From the NCBI GenBank assembly GCA_021201295.1, contig JAJQFE010000063.1:34968-98967 (forward strand): a stretch of DNA of 64,000 bases, given 5' to 3'. Under the pieces are notes generated by a model. That model did no database searches. It worked only from the letters and a program-made list of their open reading frames with translations, and was not told the DNA's origin. Source of the DNA: Tannerellaceae bacterium. GTDB taxonomy: Bacteria > Bacteroidota > Bacteroidia > Bacteroidales > Tannerellaceae. Positions 49,542 to 60,318 of this stretch are shown in pieces (position 1 is the stretch's first letter; each line of letters starts with the position of its first letter). A program made the position numbers and the translations under genes.

Positions 49542-50627
49542 CTATCTGGGAGCTTTGCGATAGAGGTAGATCGCTATGAAAGTATACAAGATATTCGGAA
49601 TCCAGGCAGCTACCATCGGACTTACACTTCCATTGATCGCGAAAGTAGCGGTCACCGTGGTAAAAAGAATATAGGAGAAACTTAAGGCTAAACCGATCCC
49701 GATGTTAAGTCCCATCCCTCCTTTAATTTTCCGGGAGGACAAAGAGGCACCGATGGAGGTCAGAATGAAAGCTGCCATAATGGAAGCATACCGTTTATGG
49801 TATTCAATCTGGAAGGTCTGGATATTTCCGATTCCCCGTTTCTTCTGACGGTTGATATAGGTTGCCAGTTCCGGAGTAGTCATGGTTTCACAATCTGTGG
49901 CGGAGATCAGGAAGTCGGAAGGGATAATCGTAAGGGTGGTATCTTTGCGGGAACCTGTAGTGACATTTTCCCGCATGCCATTAAAGTCGCGGATGATATA
50001 ATCAATTACGGTCCACTGGTATAAGGAATCATATTTGGTCGAATTGGCAGTCAGGCGGGAGATAAGTTGTTTTCCTTCAAAGTTCTCCAGCGAAAAACGG
50101 TAACCCATACCGGAACGGTCATCGTACCGGTCGAAATAGGCTATCACACCCGGCTCTATCTCTACTTGGAAATTCCGGACCACATCTGTTTTTTTGTTAC
50201 GTATATAGGTGTTCTGGAATTCAATCCGGGTTTCATTGGCCGGAGGAATAATATATGAGCCCAGCACAAAGGTGACCAGGGCAATAATACCGGCTGATAT
50301 GGCATAGGGTAACATCAGCCTCCGGAAACTCATCCCACTGGCCAGCATCGCAATAATCTCAGAATTATCCGCTAATTTGGAAGTAAAGAAAATAACCGCA
50401 ATAAAGGTAAAGAGCGGACTGAACAGATTGGCAAAATAGGGAATAAAATTCAGATAGTAATCCAATATAATAGCGTCTAAAGGTACTTCCGGCTGGAGGA
50501 ACTTATCAATTTTCTCATTGATATCAAAGACCACAGAGATCGTGATAATAAGAAGAATGGCGAAAAAATAGGTTCCCAGGAACTTCTTAATGATATACCA
50601 GTCTAAACGTTTTAATTTGAAATTCAT
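49542..50627 (-). CDS. LptF/LptG-family lipopolysaccharide export permease
   Basis: Intact, 361 residues, typical length. Inner-membrane subunit that extracts LPS with the LptB ATPase. N-terminal LKRLDWYIIKKFLGTYFFAI (first helix), further helices at about 65-85 and 105-125, a periplasmic beta-jellyroll (about 130-260, IEFQNTYIRNKKTDVVRNFQ), and the last helices from about 275 (RYASIMAAFILTSIGASLSS) to the end. It ends in TAG after APR at the expected family end, a second natural amber stop. The gene is 1 bp downstream of tgt, a conserved Bacteroidales pair. LptF versus LptG is not decided here. Confidence 0.9.
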   Translation of the reverse strand: MNFKLKRLDWYIIKKFLGTYFFAILLIITISVVFDINEKIDKFLQPEVPLDAIILDYYLNFIPYFANLFSPLFTFIAVIFFTSKLADNSEIIAMLASGMSFRRLMLPYAISAGIIALVTFVLGSYIIPPANETRIEFQNTYIRNKKTDVVRNFQVEIEPGVIAYFDRYDDRSGMGYRFSLENFEGKQLISRLTANSTKYDSLYQWTVIDYIIRDFNGMRENVTTGSRKDTTLTIIPSDFLISATDCETMTTPELATYINRQKKRGIGNIQTFQIEYHKRYASIMAAFILTSIGASLSSRKIKGGMGLNIGIGLALSFSYILFTTVTATFAINGSVSPMVAAWIPNILYTFIAIYLYRKAPR

Positions 50628-50628
50628 T

Positions 50629-51759
50629 TTATAATCTGTTTGACAGTTGACAGACCATCCGGGTTTTCCAGGTGGAAAAGTCTCCTTCGATGATATGGGT
50701 ACGTGCTTCTCTCACTAACCATAAATAAAAGGCCAGGTTGTGGATAGAAGCGATCTGCAATGCCAGTATCTCATCGGCTTTGATCAAATGATGCAGATAG
50801 GCTTTGCTGTAGAGTGTATCCACATATGAATGTGTATCCGGATCCACGGGAGAGAAATCAGCCTCCCATTTTTTATTCCGTATATTGATCGTGCCGTATT
50901 GGGTAAACAATTGCCCGTTCCTTCCGTTCCGGGTAGGCATAATGCAGTCGAACATATCCACGCCACGTTCAATCGCTTCCAGAATATTTACAGGAGTGCC
51001 CACACCCATCAGGTAACAGGGTTTATCCTTTGGCAGAATCTCATTGACTATCTCGATCATTTCATACATTTTTTCGGTAGGTTCTCCTACGGCTAACCCA
51101 CCAATCGCATTTCCGTCCGCTTCTTTGGAAGCCACATTCTCAGCCGCCTGTTTCCGGAGATCCGGATATACGCATCCCTGAACGATCGGAAACAGACTCT
51201 GTGCATATCCATATTTCGGCTCTGTACTGTGAAAACGGTGGAGGCAACGGTCTAACCAATGCTCTGTCAGCCCCAGGGACTTTTTAGCATAGGCATAGTC
51301 GGCATCTCCCGGACAACATTCATCAAAAGCCATGATGATATCCGCTCCGATAGTCCGTTGCATATCCATAACATTTTCCGGCGTGAAAAGATGTTTGGAA
51401 CCGTCAATATGTGACCGGAAAGTAGCTCCTTCTTCCTGTAACTTCCGGTTGTCAGACAAAGAAAATACCTGAAAACCTCCGCTGTCTGTCAGGATAGCCC
51501 GATCCCAGCTATTAAATTGGTGTAATCCACCGGCTTTTTCCAGGATCTCCAGGCCCGGACGCAGATACAGATGGTACGTATTCCCTAAAATAACAGGAGC
51601 GTTAATATCCTCCTTCAATTCGGTCATATGAACAGCTTTTACTGTTCCCTGTGTGCCTACCGGCATAAAAATAGGCGTTTCGATTACACCGTGTCCGGTA
51701 GTAATTAAGCCCGCCCTCGCATTTGATTTTATATCGTTGTACTGTAATTCAAACTCCAT
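50629..51759 (-). CDS. tgt: tRNA-guanine transglycosylase
   Basis: Intact, 376 residues. Swaps guanine-34 for preQ1 in tRNAs with GUN anticodons. The first catalytic Asp is in ILTDSGGFQVFSL, the nucleophile Asp in MFDCIMPTRNGRNG, with ECCPGDADYAYAKKSL and YLMGVGTPVNILEAI between. The zinc-site Cys cluster usual before SKAYLHHL is absent (VDPDTHSYVDTLYSKAYLHH). I recall the same in Bacteroides Tgt, so this is probably a lineage trait and not damage. Forms an operon with the LPS permease downstream. Confidence 0.93.
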   Translation of the reverse strand: MEFELQYNDIKSNARAGLITTGHGVIETPIFMPVGTQGTVKAVHMTELKEDINAPVILGNTYHLYLRPGLEILEKAGGLHQFNSWDRAILTDSGGFQVFSLSDNRKLQEEGATFRSHIDGSKHLFTPENVMDMQRTIGADIIMAFDECCPGDADYAYAKKSLGLTEHWLDRCLHRFHSTEPKYGYAQSLFPIVQGCVYPDLRKQAAENVASKEADGNAIGGLAVGEPTEKMYEMIEIVNEILPKDKPCYLMGVGTPVNILEAIERGVDMFDCIMPTRNGRNGQLFTQYGTINIRNKKWEADFSPVDPDTHSYVDTLYSKAYLHHLIKADEILALQIASIHNLAFYLWLVREARTHIIEGDFSTWKTRMVCQLSNRL

Positions 51760-51861
51760 GTAGCCTAATTTGCGACAAAGGTAGTAATTTTTATTTTAGC
51801 TCCTGTTAAATAGTAAAAAGTGAACCCAAAAAGAAGGAAAGCCCATGAAGGAAGAAAAGAA

Positions 51862-51887
51862 AAAAGTGGATATGACTACCCACTTTT
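51862..51887 (-). terminator. Terminator of the polyferredoxin operon
   Basis: AAAAGTGG (51862-51869) pairs with CCACTTTT (51880-51887). On the minus strand the stem is followed by a T-rich run, about 10 bp after the polyferredoxin stop. Confidence 0.65.
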
Positions 51888-51897
51888 CTTATGTTGA

Positions 51898-53469
51898 TCA
51901 GAATCCGAAGCCGTCGATTTCAATGTCCAGTGCTTCTTCTTCGAGCGGTTTTTCTACGTATTGGTGGACTAAGTTGGATTTGATGATGATCGCATGGTCC
52001 GGATTGACCGGACAGATGGATTCACAACCGCCACAACCGATACAAAGATCCGGTTCTACGTGAGGAATGGTCAGGGTACCTTTATAAGGAACCATATGTA
52101 CGGCCTGAGTCGGACAGTGTTCTGAACAGGCTCCGCAGTCTGTCTCTTCTGTGTTGACAATACAACGGTCAATAAAGAAAGTCGCTATCCCAATCTGAGT
52201 TGTTACCTTTTCATCTACTGTCAATGGTTTTAAAGCATGTGTCGGACACACCTGTGAACAAATAGTGCACTCGTAGTTACAATAGCTGTCATGATAGGAG
52301 ACATACGGACGTAAGAGGTAACCGAATCCGTATTGTAAACCTGCCAGTCTTAATACCTGGCTTGGACATTTGGTTACACATACATGGCATCCGGTACATT
52401 TGTCTTTAAAGCGTTCCACATTGATAGCACCGGGAGGTAGGACAGGAGGCCAGTGACGGCTTTCCACGTCATCTTCGTCTGTGCTTTTCATGGTTTTTGC
52501 AACGGCTGAAACTACCGGAAGAGTAGTGGCAACGGTGGCTCCTGTGGCCAGAAAGGAACGGCGGGTGTTTACCATCTGGTCTGTAGAGGAAACGGGTTGT
52601 ACTTCAGTCGCTTTCCGGAAAGAAGGTGTAAACCTGTATTGCAGAGAACCTTTTTTACAGGAGCCTAAACAATTGAAACAATCTACACAACGGGACATAT
52701 CCACTTGCATCTCTTTGCTGTCAATAGCTTCCGCTTTACAGGTACGTTCACAGATCCCGCAACTATTGCAGGTATGCTTGTCGAAGGAGATCTTAAACAG
52801 GGAGTAACGGGAGACCAGACTTAACAAGCCACCTACCGGGCATAACGTATTACAGAACAAACGTCCCCGGAAAATCACCATCACTATAAAGGTCAACAGG
52901 ATGGTGATGGCTGCTACTAATGAAGCAGTGGTTACTGTTTTGATCGTCACATGGTAGAACGTATAGTTGTCCATACTCATCATCACATCCGCCAGCAGGT
53001 TGTTGATCCAGATCACTGCCGGACGGAACAGGCTGCTGCCAATACGCCCGAAATTACTATAAGGATCTAACCAGACCAGTAATTCGGTCACCCCAAAGAT
53101 TGCCAATACTATGGTGAGTCCTAACAGACCATACCGTAGCAGGTTCATGGGTTTGGTATATTTAAAACGATATATCCCGTTTTTCTTCTTTTTGCCGATA
53201 CAGAACAGGCGGTTGATGATGTCCTGTAACACTCCGGCCGGACACAGGGTCGAACAGTAAATACGCCCGAATACCAGTCCCAACACTAACTGCAGGATAA
53301 AAAGCCCTATGAATCCTCCCAAAAATGCAGGGATGATCTGAGCATGTAAGAGGCCACTTACTCCTGTCGGAATTAATACGACAAAATCAACGAATAGGAG
53401 AAAAATTGGTATAAAGAAGAGGGCTGCCAGTAGAACCCGCAGCCACTTCAGATAGTTAGATTGTTTCAT
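51898..53469 (-). CDS. Membrane polyferredoxin (NapH/YccM-like 4Fe-4S protein)
   Basis: Intact, 523 residues. Electron-transfer protein with several transmembrane helices in the N-terminal 225 residues and repeated iron-sulphur motifs: CSTLCPAG and CNTLCPVGG between helices, CNSCGICERTCKAEAID, CVDCFNCLGSCKKGSL, CTGCHVCVTKCPS, CTICSQVCPTHALK, CGACSEHCPTQAVH and CIGCGGCESICPVNPDHA. A RRSFLATGATVATTLPVVSA segment in the middle looks like an internal Tat-type sequence. It is 2 bp downstream of the DUF362 gene. Likely a membrane electron conduit; the donor and acceptor are unknown. Confidence 0.88.
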   Translation of the reverse strand: MKQSNYLKWLRVLLAALFFIPIFLLFVDFVVLIPTGVSGLLHAQIIPAFLGGFIGLFILQLVLGLVFGRIYCSTLCPAGVLQDIINRLFCIGKKKKNGIYRFKYTKPMNLLRYGLLGLTIVLAIFGVTELLVWLDPYSNFGRIGSSLFRPAVIWINNLLADVMMSMDNYTFYHVTIKTVTTASLVAAITILLTFIVMVIFRGRLFCNTLCPVGGLLSLVSRYSLFKISFDKHTCNSCGICERTCKAEAIDSKEMQVDMSRCVDCFNCLGSCKKGSLQYRFTPSFRKATEVQPVSSTDQMVNTRRSFLATGATVATTLPVVSAVAKTMKSTDEDDVESRHWPPVLPPGAINVERFKDKCTGCHVCVTKCPSQVLRLAGLQYGFGYLLRPYVSYHDSYCNYECTICSQVCPTHALKPLTVDEKVTTQIGIATFFIDRCIVNTEETDCGACSEHCPTQAVHMVPYKGTLTIPHVEPDLCIGCGGCESICPVNPDHAIIIKSNLVHQYVEKPLEEEALDIEIDGFGF

Positions 53470-53471
53470 TC

Positions 53472-54404
53472 TTATATTCTGATGCGTTTGATATTCACCT
53501 GATCTAGGTTCGTAGTACCTAATTTCAGTTCTTCCCCTTTACCGATATGGCCTACTGCTTCCATATCCAGCTGTTTAACCTGATTGAACAACCCTAATGC
53601 AGCCGTATCGATAGCTACAATGTTCGGTGAAGCAATCAGGGATTTCAACGTAGCTACGTCTGCCGCACTTTTTCCCTGTGGACCGTTCTGGTGCATAATC
53701 CGATAGGCATCCACGATATTTAATACCGGTTTCTTATCCCAGGTACATACATCAGCAATACATTGCTGCAGGTCATTCTGGTGGAAATAGCGACGATCCC
53801 ATACGATGCCCATATAGTTTTTCATGGCACAGGTCAGTTTAGCCCCTCCATGGTTTTTCAATACAGGTACGTTGATCCATGCGTCAGCTTCCAGCAGCGC
53901 TTCATGGATCTGGGTAGACTTCAGACTCACTCCTTTGGGAAGTGCTACTTCTTTATAATATTTTTCATCATTACCGGGAACGATCACACCTCCCGCGGCT
54001 TTGACAGCTTCTTCAATACCACTGGTTACATAGCATTTACGCCATTCGTCACACGTATGGTCAAATACGATAACTTTGGAAGCACCCGCATCCAGACATT
54101 TCTTTACCAGAGCCTGTACCAGTTTGGGATTGGTATTTCCTGCCAGTTCCGGGGCACGGTCCCATCCGATATTCGGTTTGATAACGATTTTCTGTCCTTT
54201 CTTTACGAATCTTTCAATACCTCCTAATTCCTGCAAGGCTCTGTCAAGCATTACTTCCGGTTCTCCACCCATAACGGCTACCATGTCCGGAGTACTTTCT
54301 ACGGCAATCGTATGATTAGCGAGAGCGGCCCCCAGTCCTTGGAAGTTTAATGTAAGTGCTGCCCCTGCAACTGCACTGGTCTTTAAGAATTCACGACGTC
54401 TCAT
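53472..54404 (-). CDS. DUF362 protein with Tat signal
   Basis: Intact, 310 residues. It begins with MRRREFLKTSAVAGAALTLN, a twin-arginine signal for export in folded form. The DUF362 body includes KKGQKIVIKPNIGWDRAPEL, DHTCDEWRKCYVTSG and WINVPVLKNHGGAKLTCAMK, the family signature. It has no ferredoxin motif of its own and is paired with the polyferredoxin immediately downstream, so the two may form one redox unit. Enzyme activity is unknown. Confidence 0.88.
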   Translation of the reverse strand: MRRREFLKTSAVAGAALTLNFQGLGAALANHTIAVESTPDMVAVMGGEPEVMLDRALQELGGIERFVKKGQKIVIKPNIGWDRAPELAGNTNPKLVQALVKKCLDAGASKVIVFDHTCDEWRKCYVTSGIEEAVKAAGGVIVPGNDEKYYKEVALPKGVSLKSTQIHEALLEADAWINVPVLKNHGGAKLTCAMKNYMGIVWDRRYFHQNDLQQCIADVCTWDKKPVLNIVDAYRIMHQNGPQGKSAADVATLKSLIASPNIVAIDTAALGLFNQVKQLDMEAVGHIGKGEELKLGTTNLDQVNIKRIRI

Positions 54405-55064
54405 TTTACTTATTTAATTGGTTTAGGAATAAACTGATTCTATTAGATGTATAAGCAGATAGCCTACTATATAAATACCCCAAGTTACTAAGATAAGGAC
54501 AAATGAGAATAATACTTAACATTTGACATTTTTTAATACTATTTTATCTTTCTTTTTAGAATGCAACATACTTGTCTATAATCTCTTTGGTGTATAACTA
54601 TCCAACGATTTAGAGAAAAGAATAGCCAAATGGTTTAATGGTTTGATAGAAAATCTTTATTTAATTTTAGAAGAAAGATTATTCGGATAGTGGATAAATG
54701 AAAGTTGTATTTTATTTACCGGTTTGGTTTTGGGATAACCATTTTTCCTGTCCGAAAAGTTTTCCATAGACTTTCTTCAGAATGTTTATAAGACCCGGAT
54801 CAAACTTAAAGAAAAATGTCAAAGTAACTTGACTTTACTATTTAAAGAGAGAATGTCAAAAATAAAACTTTTTATGTCATTTTCACAAGGTGTGAACAAA
54901 ATATCTGCTTATAGATGGCTAAACAGAATAAAAGTAATGCATATATATAATTGTAATTTCTGTCAAAAATATAAAGAATAATATCAATATAGAAAGTTAG
55001 GAATTAACATAGTACTTTACATTTGCCATAGAAAAACTAACAATAACTTTAAATAAGAATGCAT
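54405..55064. other. 660-bp AT-rich intergenic region with a promoter box at its right end
   Basis: No ORF, RNA gene or long repeat recognised. TACATTTG at 55018-55025 matches TAnnTTTG and is 40 bp before the small gene at 55065. The left half probably carries the promoter of the leftward DUF362 gene. Confidence 0.5.
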
Positions 55065-55239
55065 ATGAAAACTATTAATGAAAAAACAAAACCAATCGAC
55101 AACAAAAACGCCCCGATAATTGGAAGAAGGTCGAAGATTTTCCAATTATAAGGACGTCTTATTAGAATGTTCAACTTGCATAATTGAAGGCAATTATACG
55201 ATTGTAAAAGTAGAAGTTTTAACGAATAACTTTCATTAA
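55065..55239 (+). CDS. Small protein of unknown function upstream of the SusC/D locus, two frameshifts
   Basis: As written, the ATG opens a 28-codon frame (MKTINEKTKPIDNKNAPIIG...). Adding one C to the CCCC run near 55114 and one to the CC near 55141 gives a single frame of 58 residues: NAP-DNWKKVEDFP-NYKDVLLECSTC, ending VLTNNFH-TAA. The good -7 box 40 bp upstream and the way both indels fall in C runs, like those elsewhere in the window, support a real gene. Two Cys (CSTC) are the only notable motif. I do not recognise the family; a small regulatory or peptide-type product is possible. Confidence 0.45.
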
Positions 55240-55615
55240 TTATATTAAAAAAAACATGAAAGTCCAGAGATGCTGAATCTAATGTACTAACCTCTTCTTT
55301 TCTGATTTACTATCGTTAGATTTCTGATAACATATCCTTGCTCTTATAGCTTTAATCAATAAAGGGGTAAATAAAAAAGTAAAACTATAAGACAAGGAAT
55401 ATCTCTACCGGAAATATATATCCACCTTCATTTATAACAGACACTTTTACTGTTATTTTCCAACTTTCCAGTGGTAAAAATTATAAAAGAATAGGGTAAG
55501 TAACAGATAGCTGGCAATTTGTTTATTGCGGTATTTGCCGCAGGCTATCTTTTTTTAATTTACATGAAAAGATGGTAGTTATATCCTCTCATTAAACCTA
55601 ATACAAATTATAACA
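55240..55615. other. 376-bp gap upstream of SusC
   Basis: AT-rich, no ORF. TGCGGTATTTGCCGCA-like dyad (about 55527-55542) lies 75-90 bp before the SusC start. No perfect TAnnTTTG box was found, so the SusC promoter is not assigned. Confidence 0.35.
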
Positions 55616-58600
55616 ATGATGAAGAAAGTTAACCAGGTGCTTTTAGGGCATCATAGAATTTTCAGAATGAGCAGGCAATGCTATGTTAGCCTGTTGCTGC
55701 TTTTCGTTATGGGCCATGTCTATGCACAGACCAATCAGGTGAGTGGTACCGTCACGGATTCTCACGGAGAACCTTTGATAGGGGTGAGCGTGTTGCAAAA
55801 AGAAACCACCAATGGAACAGTGACTGATTTTGACGGAAATTTTCAGTTGACTGTTCCGCATGGAGCTATCCTTAGCTTCTCCTATATCGGTTATGGCACG
55901 AAAGAGGTAACCGTAGGCAATCAAAGCCATATCACAGTCAAACTGGATGAAGATACCCAAAAATTAAATGAAGTCATTGTGGTGGGTTACGGTGTGCAAA
56001 AGAAAAGTGTGGTAACCGGAGCTATTTCATCTATTAAATCAGAAGATATGTATACTTCTGTTACGAATCCGGAACAGGCCCTTCAGGGGAAAACTTCGGG
56101 AGTGCAGGTAATTTCTTCTTCCGGTTCTCCGGGTGCAGCTATGAAGATCCGTATCCGTGGATATTCTTCCAACGGTAGTTCAGATCCCTTATATATTGTA
56201 GATGGTCTGCGGACCACAGATATTTCCGGATTGGATCCGAACAACATTGCCAGTATGGAAGTCCTGAAAGATGCAGCCTCTGCTGCTATTTACGGTGCAG
56301 AAGGGGGGAATGGAGTTGTGTTGATCAGTACCAAAACCGGTACACAGGGATCCGCGAAGGTTACCTATGATTTCCAGTATAGTATCCAGTCTGCCACTCA
56401 TCTTCCTAAACTGATGAATGCGGAACAATATATTGGTTATCAGACGGAAGCCGGAAACCTGGCGGCAGGCGTTACCTCCGACTATGACACCAACTGGCTG
56501 GACGAACTGTTCGAATCCTCTCCGATGCAGAAACATAATCTGTCTATTTCCAGAGCCAATGATAAGAGTACCTATTATGCCTCGTTAGGTTATCTAAGCC
56601 ATGACGGTATCGTAAAAGGAGACAATGATAAATATGAACGGTTCTCAGCGATGTTCAATGGTAGTTATAAAGTAAAAGACTGGCTAAGGGTAGGTAGTAA
56701 CCTGACCTTAGGACATTCAGTCAGGAATTATGTATATGAAAATGATATTGAGAGTTCGGTAGTAGGTAGTGCATTGGTGCTGGATCCGCTTACACCGGTA
56801 GAATATACAGGAACACTTCCCACACTGGTCACAGAGTTATTAGCCCAGGGTAATCAACTGGTTCAGTCCGGTAATGGCAATTATTACGGTATCTCCAACT
56901 ATGTGACAGGAAGTGCCAATTCGTTTGTACAGCGGGATATCCGGCAGAGCAAGAGCACCCGGAGCAATTTGATGGGAAATGTATACGCAGATATAGATAT
57001 TTTACCGGGCCTGACCTTTACTTCCAGATTAGGATTCAACTATGTGAACCTGAATGGTAGCGTGTATACACCGGGATATTATTATAGTGGTTACTACTAC
57101 AATGATTATCCGGGTATCAGTGAAACTGTGGAAACCACCCAGTACTGGCAATGGGAAAATTATGCTTCTTATGTAAAGACATTCAAGGAAGACCATAACT
57201 TCACCTTTATGTTCGGAACAGCTGTTTCAGAAAACAGATATAAATATATCAGTGCGGCAGGCAGCCCATTGACCAGAGACCAGTATTCCTATGCTGAACT
57301 GGATTATATTAAGTCGCAGGAACGTTCTACCGTAGGTGGCTACAGTTATTTAGACAGAAAACTGTCTTATTTCGGCCGTATCTCCTATGACTATAAAGGA
57401 AAATATCTGGCACAGGTCAGCCTCCGCCGGGATGCAGCCGGTCTGTCTATTCTTCCCAGTCCGGAGAGATGGGGTACTTTTCCGGCTGCTTCTGTAGGTT
57501 GGGTGTTAAGCAACGAAGATTTCTTCCCGGAAACGTTCCTGAGCCATTTAAAACTACGTGCCAGCTGGGGACAAAATGGTAGTGTTTCCAACCTGCAGAA
57601 TTATCAGTATGCTTCCAATATTGTGAACTCTGCTACTTATCCTTTAGCCGATGGTACGTATGTAACAGGTTCCAAACCGGAACAGTTAGGAAATTTCAAC
57701 CTGAAATGGGAAACCAGTGAACAGTTAGACCTGGGATTGGATGTACGTGCTTTCCAGGATCGCCTTACTTTCACCATGGATTATTTCAATAAAAAGACCA
57801 AAGACCTGATCACCGAGAACACACCTCCGCTGGAATCCGGAAATACAGCCTCCCCTATTAACGGTGGAAATGTACGGAACCGGGGTTTTGAATTTGAACT
57901 GGGCTGGAGAGATCACATCGGTGCGTTGAATTATAGCATTAAAGGGAATATCGCTACTTTAAGAAATAAAGTAACCTACCTGAACCCGACTATTTCCCGG
58001 CTGAACGGAGTGGAGCTGATGCAGTAGACAGCTACTGCTTTTGAAAAAGACCTGCCTATCTGGTATTTCAGAGGGTATAAAACAGACGGGATAGATCCAT
58101 CCACCGGAGAGATTATATTTGTAGATGTCAACGGTGACGGAGAGATCAACGAAGATGATATGACTTATATCGGTAGTGGTATTCCGGATATGACCTATGG
58201 AGCTACTATCAATTTAGAATATAAAGGCTTTGATTTTACGTTGTTTGCTGCTGGTTCCAAGGGAAATGATGTATTAATGGGGCTGTTCCGTACAGACCGT
58301 CCGACCGTGAACCGGTTTGCTACCTATTATACGGATAGATGGACACCGGAAAATACCTCTGCAACTCTACCAAAGGCAGATGTGGATCCACGTTACTGGA
58401 CCAGTGATGCCGTAGTATACAGCGGATCATTCCTGAAAATAAAACAAATCTAGTTAGGCTACACGCTTCCACGGGATCTGTTAAGAAAAATCTCTTTCTC
58501 CAATGCCAGGGTATATGTTTCATTAGATGACTTTTTCACTATCACCAACTACCCGGGCATTGATCCGGAAGCTTCTTCCAGTGATGAGAATGCGTTAGGA

Positions 58601-58663
58601 GTAGACAGAGGCTTCTATCCTCTTTCCAAGAAAGTTTTATTCGGATTATCTGTAACATTTTAA
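55616..58663 (+). CDS. SusC-family TonB-linked outer-membrane transporter, two in-frame TAGs
   Basis: About 1015 residues. A signal sequence (about 20-38, LLLLFVMGHVYAQ), CarboxypepD_reg domain (QVSGTVTDSHGEPLIGVSVL, about 42-125), plug (IVVGYGVQKKSVVTGAISSI, RIRGYSSNGSSDPLYIVDGL, EVLKDAASAAIYG) and barrel ending VTF. TAG at 58025-58027 (GVELMQ-[TAG]-TATAFEKDLPIWYFRGY) and at 58451-58453 (FLKIKQI-[TAG]-LGYTLPRDL) interrupt otherwise perfect frame. In the second motif relatives mostly carry Gln. It imports a glycan or related ligand with the SusD lipoprotein 19 bp downstream. The interruptions are probably base errors. Confidence 0.88.
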
Positions 58664-58682
58664 AACCTAATACAAAAAGATT

Positions 58683-60194
58683 ATGAAATTTCAGATCATA
58701 TCATTATTTACCATTCTCCTGTGTTTAGGCAGTTGCAGTGACTGGTTAGACACCGAACAAAAAGGAGTTACTGCACAGGATAATTTTTATCAGACAGATG
58801 CGGATGCCTTAGCGGCTGTATATGCAATTTATGACTCTTTGCAACAGGGAGAACCTTTTCTGTTTAAAAACTTCATGACGAATGAGGTCTATACAGGAGG
58901 AGGAGCACGTGGAGACAATTTCGGATATGAAGAGATCAATGAATTCCGTCATGGTACCAGTAACCCCAAAATAAAAGATCATTTCTCCAGTATTTATAAA
59001 GGAATATATCTCTGTAATTTAGCGATCGACAGATTGGCGGATGACACCGAAACCAAAAGGCAGGTGATTGCAGAAGCCAAAACGATCCGGGCTTATTACT
59101 ATCTGGAGTTGGTGTCCCTCTGGGGACGGGTCCCTTTGGTGTTAGAAGAATTATAGCCGGATGAATATGCACAGCCAAATGCAGAGATAGCAGAGATATG
59201 GGCACAGGTGGAACAGGACCTGCAGGAAGCGATTCCTGTATTGCCTCTTAAAAGCCAGCAAAGTTCCGAGAACAGGGTGAGAGCCAGCAAAGGAGCTGCA
59301 CAGGCATGGTTAGGAAAAGCCTATCTGTATCAGCAGAAATATACAGAAGCGGCTGAACAGTTTGAGGCGGTCATCAATTCCGGTGAATATGGATTGCATA
59401 CAGACTTTTCCATGTTATTACGGGAAGAACAGGAGTTTGGCGTGGAATCTCTCTTTGAAATATCTTTTGTCGCAGATCCTTCGGCAGAAGATGAGGGCAA
59501 TTCTGATTTTTATTCCTGCGGACCCCGTGACACACACTTTACTGCCGGTACACTGGGAATAGAAGCCGGATGGGGCTTTATGCAACCCCGTAAGATCCTG
59601 TATGATGCCTTTGTGGTAGCCGGGGATGAAGTAAGAAGAAAAGCAACTATATTGAATGAAGAAGAAATGGCTGAATACGGTACGTCTGTTCGTGCCATTG
59701 ACGGATCCGGTACGTTACAATATGGTGGTGAAGGTTATTTACGGCTGAAATATGGAGCCTGGTATGTTGAAAAAGGAACTACCTGGGGTGAATATGGAAC
59801 AAATATCCGTTTGATGCGTTATTCAGATGTCCTGCTGATGGCTGCCGAAGCCTATAATCGTTCAGGTAATGACAGTCGTGCCCTGACCTACATCAACCAG
59901 GTCCGTGAACGGGTAGAACTGCCTCCTCTGACGTCAACCGGTGACCAGCTATTTGAGGATATCAAAACAGAAAGACGTCTGGAACTGGCCTTTGAACATG
60001 TACGATACCAGGACCTGATCCGTTGGGGAGATGCTCCGACCGTATTTGCCGACCAGGGTAAACAGGTCCCCAGAGGAGATGGTACTTTTATTGAACTGGC
60101 AGATGCCGGCTGGAAAGAAAAGAACTGGTTCCTGCCTTTCCCGGAAGACGAAATGAACGTAAATCCGAATATCCAGCAGAATCCAGGATGGTAA
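58683..60194 (+). CDS. SusD/RagB-family ligand-binding lipoprotein, one in-frame TAG
   Basis: About 503 residues. The signal FQIISLFTILLCLGSC ends in a lipobox Cys. SusD landmarks: DWLDTEQKGVTAQDNFYQTD, IRAYYYLELVSLWGRVPLVL, the TPR-like helix SKGAAQAWLGKAYLYQQKYT and the C-terminal LPFPEDEMNVNPNIQQNPGW. A TAG at 59154-59156 splits VLEEL-[TAG]-PDEYAQPNA without frame change. It forms the surface lid of the SusC transporter. A 25-bp inverted repeat lies just after the stop. Confidence 0.88.
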
Positions 60195-60224
60195 CAGGGT
60201 AGATCACAGAGATAGCAGAGATTA

Positions 60225-60318
60225 GCACACAGATGACACGGATCAGACAGGTCTGCACAGATTATTTTTACTTGTTTATATCTGTGATGATTTTGTCTGA
60301 TCCGTGTCATCTGTGTGC
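60225..60318. repeat. 25-bp perfect inverted repeat (REP-like element)
   Basis: 60225-60249 (begins GCACACAGATGACACGG) is the exact reverse complement of 60294-60318, with 44 bp between. Inner CACAGAT/ATCTGTG adds a second stem. Similar GATGACACGGATCAGA repeats are common between Bacteroides genes, by memory. It may act as a terminator or mRNA stabiliser after SusD. The rest of the gap (to 60533) shows no ORF; TATATTTG at 60321-60328 could be a promoter for the following genes. Confidence 0.75.

Noticed and set aside
50629..51759. Loss of the zinc site in Tgt as damage
   Set aside because: The frame is intact and I recall the same replacement in Bacteroides Tgt, so it is likely a lineage feature.
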